From: Amorphophallus konjac
Lineage: Eukaryota > Streptophyta > Magnoliopsida > Alismatales > Araceae
Assembly (NCBI GenBank): GCA_022559845.1
Contig: CM040121.1
Location: 565,800,140 to 565,864,139 of the forward strand
Length of the DNA: 64,000 nt
Reading direction: 5' to 3'
This document shows positions 1 to 10,993 of the stretch, in pieces (position 1 is the stretch's first letter; every line of letters begins with the position of its first letter). Below the pieces are notes generated by a model that made no database searches, was not told where the DNA came from, and saw nothing but the letters and a program-made list of their open reading frames with translations. The position numbers were made by a program, and so were the translations under genes.

Positions 1-1654
1 GGGCACCTAATTCTAAACCAATCCCGACCACACACCTCAAAGGCCAGAGCGTCTCTTGGGCACTTGGGCCATGATTTTAATTTGGCCCAAATGGGACAGA
101 CGTTTAGAAATGATACTACCCAGATTTCAAAGCTTCATACTCTTTCGAGAATCAGATGCACCATCAAGATTGTTTCCAAAGGAAGTAGTGGAACCAGGAT
201 CCGGATCCATCACCGTATACAGTGTCACCAAAAGTTGCCTCAGGTGACGTTTGGAATGGATTGTGGATCACCCCGTGAGCATCTGAACGGCTTCAACATT
301 CTGAAAGGTAAAACCATTACAACATCTAAAACTCGCAATTTTACATGGATTGCAACAAGTCGAAGAGGAATACATGACAGGCTCTCATGTCATTTCAAGG
401 CACCTACCAATTTTCAAACTCTCTCTCAAAAACAAGACAAAGTAAAACAAAAAAAAAGGAATATAATCATATATAGAGGGAGAATCTGAGTTTATATATA
501 CAAGATTTTTCACCAATCCCGACGTCATGGACTTCTTTTTTTAAAAAAAAAAAATCATCCCAAGCGGTATATATTTTGACGGGAAAGCATTAACATCCTG
601 TTGATGACTTTGGAGAGACGGTGCTATCGGTGAACTTTTTTCTTGGGTTACATAGTTGCTTTATGCGACAACGTGAACAGTGTATGTTATCTTCTTAATT
701 TCAGTGGGTTGTCTCTTCATTTAAGTTGCTTGGAAATGGCCAACCGGGTGAAAAACTTGAAAAATGGTACCGTGACATTTCTCTCATATCCAATCCCTTT
801 GTTTATCTATATGTCAGATGCTCTTCCATCCAAAGTTATCCCAACTCAACGGGTCAAAAAACATAAAGATTAGAAGGTTATAGACCGATGGTTCTTCATG
901 AGATTTCATACAAATTTCGTCCATCTTTCTCATAATCGAATTAATAAAGCTACTGCTATTCTATCAACTTCATTAAGAGGCGGCAAGCGAGATCCACGAT
1001 GTTGAAGCAGATAGAAGGGGGTTATCTTGTGCGAACGCAAGGTTACTTTGATTTAGAATTCCGAACCTTCTTCATGGTGATCACGTTAAGGAAACAATAT
1101 GATACTGCTGGTGTAGACAATTAGAACATGGCGTGCCCCATAACTCCGTAAAGCCGCTGAGATTTGGAATGACCACATTGCCAAACCTTGTAACGTGCCA
1201 CCAATGTTATCAAATCATGTACACCTACCTTTCATTCGTAAGTAAAGGACATTCCAATGGTGCCAACAACCATCAGATTTATATTACACATCAAAATGTA
1301 GAATCATCCAATCTCCAGATGTTTTAATGTTGAGCATTTATTTTTGTTATCTGTGAACAGCAATGACAAGCCCAGGTCGTTACCACACCCATTGCCCGTG
1401 TGGCTGTAGTGAAGGTTACACTCCCATCAACATCATTGTAACCCGAACGCTGCAATCTTTTGCCCCTCTTTATGTTTGGATACGTGGATGAAAGGTTTGA
1501 TGGGGATCGGAGAGGGCTCCTGATGACAGTCTGGATGGAAATTGTAGAACTTGACCATTATATTTGATGGAGTAAAAAGTTACAGATGATTTGCTGTAAA
1601 TTTTGCGGCAACAAAGGGAAAAACTAGAGGAGGAGGCTGGCTGGCTCCGTGACT
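1..1654. other. 3' flank of DGAT2, no gene recognised
   Basis: I see no coding region that I can support here. The short open frames have no recognisable domain and no splice structure. The part next to the DGAT2 stop codon (about 1400-1654) presumably holds the DGAT2 3' UTR and polyadenylation signals on the minus strand, but no site is clear enough to mark. Confidence 0.4.
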
Positions 1655-2501
1655 TCACAGGATCCTCAGCTCGGCGTCTGCATTCCCTGTGGCCACCCTG
1701 TACTTCGAGAACAGCGTCTCCAGAGAAGAAAGGAATCGGGCATGTAGTTCTGCTACCTGTGCAAGGAGCAAGGGAGAATGCAACATCAGTCACCTGAAAG
1801 TTTGCAAGTACTGGCCTCCTACAGTGGATATTTATTGAAGTGCCCAGCTCAGAGATTCTAGGGCGAATGTGCAATCATCTTCTTGCAACCACTTATACCA
1901 CAGCCAGTGCTGGCCTGACACAGTATGGGGCAATCTCGAAAAAGTCGAAAAAACTGAGTCATATTGAACCTACTCAGCTATCATGCAATATAACGATTCG
2001 GACTGACTGAGCCAACTCGTACAAGCAAGTCTACATGCAGGCAACCCCCACCACCAAAAGCAAAAGATCATCCCATTTCGAAACTCTTATGTGAGTCGCC
2101 TGATCCTGATGCATCAGGTTATCAGAAATGTCGAAAAATGAAGTCAGCAATGAAGCAGCCTAATATAGCAAACCATGATCACGGCTACATAATTTTCATC
2201 AGCTTGCCAGCACATAAAAATGGTTCAATAACATAACTTTTGAATCTCATTTGATTGTCCCTTAATCCCAAGCTATGAAACATGTGGTCTCATCATTGAG
2301 AGCTTCACATGAAGACAGTAGAGATAACAGTGTGTTTTCAAAGAGTTGAGTACACACCTCTTTGGCAGAGGGGTTCGGGTTCTGCTTAACTTCGATTGGC
2401 TTTCCGACTACAACATGTATTGGACTACGATATGGCACTGGTGAACTGGACCAAAATACAAATCCACAGTGTTAGTTCCACTGACAATTCACAAACCAAC
2501 A

Positions 2502-2535
<34 letters not shown>

Positions 2536-5500
2536 AATTGCAGCGAAAGAAATGCAAAGAAAGATTTCTAATCACAAAAGCTACTCGTAATCAAAGGAAC
2601 ACATTTTTCAGGGTGTCATTTTTATGCCGTGAAGACTTTAAATATAGATCCTGATAATGTCCACGATAATATGCACGTTGCTATCATTTTCACTTTGTTA
2701 AGCTGTCATTGACCCGAGTCATAGATCACTTGATCATTAGGTCTTCTGCAGGGTTATATGAAGAGCGGTTTAGGTCCTGCTGATGTCTATATGGTATTCC
2801 TTGAGTATAGCATGCGTCCTTTGCTTGATAGCAGATGCGGATGTGCATCCTTCACTTAACCAAAATGGCAAGTGTGACTCAAATTACCAACTCCTTTTTC
2901 TGTTCTTTAGGAGACAAAAGATTGGTAGGTGAGCAGTGCATCTCCACATTACTAAATTTATTTCCTTGTTCTGTCAGAAGACAATAACCTAGATTTGAGG
3001 TTACATGATGGTAGGAGATTTTCTTGTTCTTTAAAATATTTGTTCAGAATTATTTTGCTGACTTCTGAATTGTTCTTCCTAAGTAGCAGTAAGATTATCG
3101 AGAATAAAAGTAAAGAGTACCTGGAGAATTTTACATACTGAAACTTGGATGGAAAGAATAAGATATGTGCCAATATTCTTATCTTTTCACAGATATATTA
3201 GCTAAAAACTTCATAAGAAATGCTAATTACCTTGGTTCACAAGAAATTTTTTAAGGTATGTTCTATTATTCATGGTACTCTGTAATCTCTAAGCAATATC
3301 ACCACTAATTTGCCTACAGCTCTGAATGGTAAAATAAGGGAAAGTCTTTCAACTGTTTAAGTAATCTATTCTAAGAAATATACATGTTTTTAACATCTTC
3401 TCCAGAATTGTACTTACCCGAAGACTCCCCAGAAAACCAATGGAGCAAAGCGTATGGCTCTTGAAATACGAATGTAAAATTTGCCTTCTGGCTTCCACCA
3501 ATGAAAGGCATCATTCTGCAAAGAAAGAACAATTTATCAACATGAAAACAGATAATGATGTCTAAAGAATAACACAAAAGATTGCTACCATGTTTAGAAG
3601 GCTTAAATCTTTTCATACCTGACCAAAGCAAAAGGCAGGGACTAATGGGCTTCCGGTTTCAATCGCAACACGTACAAATCCATGTCTTTTTTTAAGATAA
3701 GCAACCTATGAAGAACATAAAATTGGCTTAAGAGACAACATTGTGCAGACAAGGAGAAAAAAAAAAAGGTCGTAAGAGTTCCTAGAAACATCCTCCCGAT
3801 GTGATAAAATGCAAGAAACTGTTTGGCTTACCTCATAATTTCGGTTCATATAAATAATCTCTTGAACACCACCTGGAATGACAATACAGCTATAACCAGC
3901 TTTCAAATAGCTGACAAAATTTCTCTTCGTGGCTGGGATAAGACCCATCCATGTCATTACTTGTCTCATAAATGGTGTGCAAAATATCTGAAAAGAAATT
4001 CAAAGATACAAATATCAAGCTTGTGCTTGGCTGAGCTACTTTTAAAGGAAGAAATGCTATATTCATTGCCAAGGAAACTAAAGCCACAATCGATTAAAAG
4101 ATACTTACAGCAGTACTAGCAAGAACCTTGGTCTTTTTAAGAGGCATGAGTCCTGTAATGTCCAAAAGGGAGACGGCACCAATGGGAAATATTGAGTGTG
4201 GCTCAGCTGCAAGGACTGCATCAGGAACACATTAAAAAGTTATTTCTTTGTGATGGTGAAATGATTGTCAAATCAATCTCATCAAATGATGCTTATTAAG
4301 GCTTGGTCATTCATGAAAACAGTTTCTTGATTCTCCCCCCGACCCAGGGTATTACCCAAGAAACATTGGAAGTAAATTTGAAAAGCAAGAACTGATGACC
4401 AATTAAAGTTGCCAAGGAGAAACAGGGCAGATGTGATGAAACACACAATAATTCTGGATCAAAAGAAACCTATAGAGAAGATCAATAGAGATAAGAACTT
4501 TGAACATTGAAACCAGGAAAGGCTTTTTTTCTAGATACGAGAAAAACAACCTAGAGACGGGGCATCCTCTTCTTACTTCCAAAACACAAGTAGAAACCAA
4601 AAGAACTCGAGGAAGACTACATTATTGATATTGGCCATTCCATCAAGTTGCACAGTTTAAAATCGAAGGGATCCCAATGGTTGCATCTTTTTCTCCTTTC
4701 ACCCACTTCAGATGTGTGTTGTCAGTACTCGGAATCTTCCATATAGCTTCTCCAGAAGGTCACACATCTACAGAAGCTTGGAATTGACTTATCAGAATCA
4801 GTATGACAATAGTCTCCAACACAAGAATTGATCTTACATTTTCTCTCCTCAGCCTGTCACTAAAATATTCCATATAAAGTGAATAGTCCTAACTCCTCAA
4901 CCCATGGAATGAAATAAGAATCACACTACCGTTAACAATTAGTACCTTTCAACATTTATTCAGTCATGAGAGAATGGCCCCTTAGACCTTGTTGATCCAA
5001 CTATTAGCAAATCTTTTATGGACAACATGGCGGAACTATCAATTTCAACTCATCATACGTGTCTTCTGAACTTCAACAACGTATCTGGCACTAAACATTT
5101 AATCAAATACTTCAACTAGATTGCGGCACCTCACAGCAGTGTTTTACAGTATCTCAGCCACTCTAATTGCCAGTAAATCCAATTATTAATATTCTTCCAG
5201 GTGGCACTTTTAAAAAAGCAATGCAAATGCTGAGCCTACATGCATGTTGCAATCACAATCTCCTTTTTTTCCAAATCATTTTGTGACTTTTGTGCAATTG
5301 TTCGATTGTGATTCCATGAATTATTCCCTCATGATGCCACAAAACATAACATACCAGTAGACAACTAAGACCATGAGGATATTCAAACTTTGGTAAATCA
5401 TCTGATATTAAAAACTACGCATATCCACTCCTGCATGCTAATTTCAGTTTGGGTACAGCCCTGCGAAATGGATGACAGGAAGATGCAAGTTCAAAAGAAC

Positions 5501-6371
5501 ATAAAGATCGGAGAGAAAACAAGAGTAACAACAGACACCGAGAAAAAGGAACAAATTAAAATTACCTACTAGACCAATAGCAAGATAAAATCCTCACCAT
5601 ATGCTTTGTTATCATCAAATGCCTTCACATCCTCTATATGAACATTGACGTGAAAGTAACCAGGCGAATATCTTCCCATGAATCTGAAAAGGTGAAAGAG
5701 AGCAAACCAAATGAACAACGGCCAAAACAACAAAGAACTTATTTTTCAGTCTCGTCAGATTCATCTAAATTCCTCTGGACTACCGTCCCGCCATGAATGA
5801 TGCCTACCCCCACCAATTAAGATCGCAAATTTTGAATCATCCTCACAATAGAAGCCTCAAGGGAAGCATCAACAAATCTAAAAAAATTAGCAAATTCACA
5901 CAGATCACAAGAAACTGGAAATTGTGATAGCAAAAGGATGATGCAGAACCCCACACCTCGCAATTGCTTTCCCATACTTGCTGTTCTCGTTGACAGGTCC
6001 AAACGTGAGCACCACCAGCAACCCAATAATCCTGGGCAAGAAAAGGAAGCATAACTTCAGGAAAAAAATGCAAAGGAGGAAAGGCTCACGAACATGAGAA
6101 AACATCGGCAAATCCAGCGTGCAACCCCAAGAAATCCCATTCGAAGAGACTGCGGATCATCCGAGGGCGATGCTCACCAGAGGGAGGCAGTGGAGCGGCA
6201 GAGGAAGAGGGCGACGAAGCAGAGGAAGACGGTGAGGTAGAAGGGGCCGACCCAGAGCATGGTGGCCACCAGCGACCGGAAGGCGGAGCTCCCGTTCGCC
6301 CGGTTCACCACGGGCACGGGCGGTGGCGCGGGTGCAGCTGTGGGTGCCTCCCTCTCCTCTGTCCGTGCCAT
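1655..6371 (-). CDS. DGAT2: Diacylglycerol O-acyltransferase 2 (DGAT2), nine exons
   Basis: DGAT2 transfers an acyl group from acyl-CoA to diacylglycerol, the last step of triacylglycerol synthesis, in the ER membrane. Exons on the minus strand in order: 6178-6371, 5957-6031, 5598-5683, 4109-4215, 3832-3987, 3619-3705, 3418-3515, 2358-2445, 1655-1756. All introns are GT-AG and the phases join without a break, giving 330 residues, usual for plant DGAT2. Visible signatures: a hydrophobic hairpin near residues 44-75, the plant EPHS motif (animals have HPHG) in exon 4, PATKRNF and VIPGGVQE in exon 5, RHGFVRVA in exon 6, WWKPEGKFY in exon 7, HVVVGKPIE in exon 8, and a C-terminus ending ELRIL. A second in-frame ATG lies 13 codons upstream (6408-6410); I chose the inner one because MARTEE resembles other plant DGAT2 starts. 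The sequence is somewhat diverged (IFPIG rather than VLPIG after EPHS). Confidence 0.93.
2505..2532. repeat. (GA)n microsatellite in DGAT2 intron 7
   Basis: A run of about 14 GA dinucleotides lies between DGAT2 exons 7 and 8, close to the exon 8 acceptor. Simple repeat, likely length-polymorphic. Confidence 0.9.
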
Positions 6372-6600
6372 GCTATGGCTGCTGCTCCCCTCCACCGACC
6401 TCCTCACCATTTAAGAGGCACAGAGTGCAGCGACAACGCCCCGGATAGAAAGATAAATAGAGAGAGAGAGGGAGGGAGGGGGAAGTACAACTAGAGAGAG
6501 AAAGTGGGAAGGAGAGAGAGAGATGGAGAGGAGAGTACTGAGTGAGAGAGAGAGAGAGGGGGGGGGAGGGGGGCGAGAGAGGGAGAGAGAGGAGATGGCG
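6372..6600 (-). promoter_or_regulatory. GA/CT-rich leader of DGAT2
   Basis: The region just upstream of the DGAT2 start is dominated by GA repeats on the plus strand (about 6458-6592), so the transcript leader would be CT-rich. CT-rich leaders and GA repeats near transcription starts are common in plant genes. A TATA-like stretch on the minus strand (6604-6612) would fit a start about 200 bases before the ATG. No start site can be fixed from sequence alone. Confidence 0.5.
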
Positions 6601-7729
6601 ATGGATATAAGCGCAGAGGTCCAAAAATCTGCTCAGGTAGACGCTTCTTGCTTGTGTTGGTGTGAGGGCTCACACACAGAGGAGATCTGCTGTGGAGGCC
6701 GCCGCTTCCCTTCGTGTTTACTTCGAGGGGTAATATTATAATATCGTATATGGATCGGATACGGAATGGTGTGATATCTAAATTGATATTTGATTAATAA
6801 TTAAATTAGCTGTCAGATATTTTATTTAGATAATTATTTGATTAATATGAATTCAAATTAAGTTTAAATTTTAAACGGATAATTATTATACTTATTTAGA
6901 GGTGAGTCATACGAGTGGTGTGAGAATGTCGTACGTTATTTTCTAAAAAAAAAGAGTGAAAGTTATTTTTATTTTAAGAGATGTTATCAAAATATTAGAC
7001 TTTATCTTAAAAAATAAAAGATAATTTATCAAATAGGTGAAAGTAGAGTTCTTATTTTTAAATTAAATTTTGAAATAAAAAAATAATCAAACAACATATT
7101 AAGATTTGAGTTAATTATATATAGAATATGTGTATTCTTAGATATTTATCTAAAGATTCATTTTGGTCGAATAATATCGAACACGGATATCTCAATATCT
7201 AAATTCGTGTTCAATTAATAATCAGATATCTAATATCTAATTAAATTATCCGTCAGATATTTTATTCAAATAATTATATAATTAAATAAATATAAATTCG
7301 AATTAGATTTAAATTTTATACGAATAATTGACCGTGTAAAGCATTATTATTATTTTTGCCTCGGAGACTTTTAATTTTCAACCCTATAATAGTTAGTTTT
7401 ACAAATCAACCTCTTTAATCTTGTTATTTATCTATTACTTCTTAAAATCCCTAGTCATTTTTAGTTAGATGCCCCCCACATCGTTACAAATAATAAGAAT
7501 CTCAGATGTTTATGAAAAAAGTCCCCAAAAAATGTTTATAATTGGAAGGGTTTATAAATAAATATTTGAATTAAAAAGACTGATCCATGCCATGGGTGGA
7601 TACAAAAAATTATAAGATTTAAAAATTAAAAAATATGTAACTTTTATTTTATCGATGATACCTCTGTGCTTCTTACCACCACTTGTCCTACAATTCTATT
7701 GACAGCCGAACTGGATTGGTACCCGTCGA
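6601..7729. other. AT-rich spacer with a diverged direct repeat
   Basis: No gene is seen. A block at about 6770-6905 (ATATCTAAATT... to a TTTAAATTTTA motif) recurs in diverged form at about 7190-7335. Both copies share the order CAGATATTTTATT, AATAATTAT, AAATTCGAATTA-like and TTTAAATTTTA. This suggests an old duplication or two decayed copies of an AT-rich element. Confidence 0.45.
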
Positions 7730-8049
7730 CTCAAAGCTATGGTTTGCCGACCCGCCCCGACCCGCACGACCCGACCCGACCCAGGCGGGCACCGGGTCGC
7801 ACGGGCTGGGGGTCGTGGAAGGGACGCACTGGACCGCATGGTCCCGTGCGTCCCGCCACGTATCGCTCCGGTGCGAGGCGGGACCCGGCTCGGTACGAGC
7901 GGGTCGGGGCGGTTCGCCCATTTAACGGGCCGAAGAGGAGGCTCTTCCTCCATCCCTCCCACCGGTGAGCGGCGGTGCAGCGGCGTTGGACGGCGGACGG
8001 CGGCTTTGGGCGGCTGAGGGCGGCGATCAGAGGTAGGTGAAATTTTTTT

Positions 8050-8625
8050 TTTAAAATGGTCTGTGCCTGTGGGGGGGCGCCGGAGGTGGGGGAGGGAGGG
8101 GTGGGGGGGCGATCAACGTCGGTGAGGGCCTATCTAGGCGGTGGAGGCCGCCGGAGGTGGGGGAGGGAGGGGTGGGGGGCGATCAACGTCGATGGGGGCC
8201 GATCTAGGCGGTGGAGGCCGCCGGAGGTGGGAGAGGTGGTGGGGGTGCGGTGGTGGCCGGGGGGGGGCGAACTGGGAGGTGGTCGGGGTGGGGGTGGTGG
8301 GAGGGGGGGCGTTCTGGGCGGTTGGGGACCGCAGGAGGTGGGAGAGGGAGGGGTGGGCGGTGGTGGCGGGGGGGGGGGGGGGGGATCTGGGCGGTGGGGG
8401 CCGCCGGAGGGAGGGGGGGCGGTGGTGGCCGGGGGGGGGGGGGGGGGCGATCTGGGCGGTGGGGGCCGCCGGAGGTGGGAGAGGTGGTGGGGGGGCGGTG
8501 GTGGCCGCCGGAGGTGGGAGGGGGGTTCTGGGCGGTGGTGGGGGTGGGGCAGGGGGACGATGGGGGTGGGGCAGGGCCGGCCAGGGCCGGTGGTGGGGGT
8601 GGGGCAGGGGGGAAGAGAAGAGAAT
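8050..8625 (+). repeat. G-rich tandem array in hAT 5' region
   Basis: Imperfect repeats of about 60-70 bp built on GGAGGTGGGAGAGG, GGTGGTGGCC and GGCGATCTGGGCGGTGG, with runs of up to 16-17 G on the plus strand. They lie between the left hAT terminus and the transposase start. Many windows fit the four-G-run quadruplex pattern. The Gly-rich open frames here come from composition and are not genes. Confidence 0.85.
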
Positions 8626-8689
8626 AAAAAATAATTTAATTTATATATTTATATATTTTTTCTTAATTTAAAAAATGTAAGAATAGAAT

Positions 8690-9600
8690 TTGTTAGATTG
8701 TTTAAAATTATTTTTGATGTATTGTTTAATTCATGTTGTAGAAATAATATAATTTTTATTTAATTTATGTTGTAGAAATATTTTTTTTGATGTATTGTAT
8801 AATTCATGTTGTAGAAATAATATAAATATTGTTTAATTCATGTTGTAGAAATAAATTTATTTTTGATGTATTATTTAATTCATGTTTAAATATTAGATTT
8901 AATTGAGATGTATTAAATTTAAATTTTAGTTTTGCATGTTGTAGAATTAATGATATTATTTTCATTATTAGTTGTAGACGTAAAATAATATAATATTTTA
9001 TTTTTTAATAATTAAAGATGTTTTTCATTTAAATATATATGTAGTGATAAATATTTTACAAAAAATTAAAGTTAATATTTATAATTTAAATTAAGTAGAG
9101 ATGTTTTGAATTTAAATATAAATTTATTGATAAATATATTACAAATAATTTTAAAGTTAATTTAGATATATAATGTAACTTAAGGAGAGATGTTTTTAAT
9201 GTAAATATAAATTTAGTGTTGAATATTTTATAAATAATTTTAAAGTTAATTTAGATGTATAATGTAATTTAATTAGAGATGTTTATAATTTAAATATATA
9301 ATTACTGATAAATATTTTACAAATAATTTTAAAGTTAATTTAGATGTATAATGTAATTTAATTAGAGATGTTTATAATTTAAATATATAATTAGTGATAA
9401 ATATTTTACAAATAATTTTAAAGCAAATGCAGATGTATTAAATAAAAAAATTAGCATTATATGTATGTTTTAGAAATAACGATATTATTTTGAACTAAAT
9501 TATATTGAGATGTATTAAATATTGAATTTAGTCTTGTATGTTGTAGAAATAATGATATTATTTTCATTGTTAGTTGTAGACTTAAAATAATGTATTTTGT
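8690..9600. repeat. AT-rich tandem repeats in hAT 5' region
   Basis: Two families. About 8700-8890 repeats a roughly 50-bp unit containing TTCATGTTGTAGAAATAA and TTTGATGTATT. About 9040-9430 repeats a roughly 85-90 bp unit containing AAATAATTTTAAAGTTAATT, TAGATGTATAATGTAA and GAGATGTTTATAATTTAAAT. The two are fused to related single copies up to the transposase start. Confidence 0.75.
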
Positions 9601-10993
9601 ATAATTTGTATTTCTTAAATTTAGGAGATACAATTAAGCACTCTATGGCTCCTAGGGAACGACCAAATGATATTGGATGGTCACACTGAGTTATGTTGGA
9701 TGGCAACCGATGGTGTTGGCGTTGCAACTATTATAAAATAGAACTCCGGGGAGGAGGAGTGTCTCGGTTGAAGAAGCATTTGGCAGGAGGAGCCGGTGCA
9801 GTATACTCTGAGGTTGATGGGTGTACCCATGTGCCTCGAGATGTGAAACTTGTAATGGCCAGGCACCTGCGGGAGGAGAGAGCTGAGACGCAAGAAAAGG
9901 AAAAAAAGAAAAAAATAGATCAAGCGGCAGTGAGCGGAAGAGCAAGCGGCAGTGACGATGAGGAATGTGCATGGACACCCAGTGACGAAGACCAACAAGC
10001 ACGTACTGAGCAGGCTAATGTGTATGTCACGGTGAATGATCCATACGAAGCCGAGTTCCGTGAGGCATTACGTCAGAGCATGGAAGAGTCAAGACATCCC
10101 GAGAAGACGAGAGTCCGAAGTCGCGAGGCGATGAGGACCGGAGCATCAGGGAGTGGTTGTTCATCTACGACTCGACAACCACGGGGCATACATAGTTTCT
10201 TGACTGGTGACTCGGGGACACAAAGAAAAAGGACACAATCGATCAACATTGAAGATGTGGAGCCCGGTGCACTATCCTAAGAGCATGGCAAGCAAACGAG
10301 GATGGACGATGCATATGACCAGAAGGGGCCTAAATGGAAACTTGGTCAGGCCGTTACAAAATGGTGGCACCATGCAGGTCTGCCTTTCAATGCAGCCAAT
10401 AGCTCTTACTACAAGTCAATGTTTCAGGAAGCTCAAGTCCTTGGGCTACACGTGCAGCCACCTACAGCGAGAGAATTGATCGGCGTATATCTTGATGAAC
10501 AAGTTGCTGAGATCAAGAGTTACATTGACTCATTCAAACAGAAATGAGAAATGTACGGAGTCACACTGATATGTGATGGATGGTCAGGTACCACAAAATC
10601 TAGTCTGATCAACTTCTTTGTTTATTGTGACAGACATGTTTTCTTTCACAAATCAGTGGATGTGTCTGATCAAATTCACAGTCACCAATATATTTTGTCA
10701 TTGATGGAGCAAGTGGTGACTAAGATTGGGGAGGAGTACATTGTGCAAGTGGTGACTGACAATTGGTCGAACTATAAGAAGGCCGGGGAGGAGCTAATGA
10801 AGAACAGACGGCACATTTTTTGGACCCCCTGTGCAGCACATTGTGTAGATCTGATGCTGAAGGAGATTGGGCAGCTTTGTATGGTCAAATCTGTGGTCGA
10901 GGTGGCACAAAAAATCATGAAATATATCTATAACCACACACTTGTATTGGCATGGATGAGGGAGCATTGTGGCGGCGAACTGTTGAGGCCTGG

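Noticed and set aside
8056..8671. Gly-rich frames of up to 192 codons
   Set aside because: G-rich repeat without stops in three frames; composition artefact inside the hAT leader.
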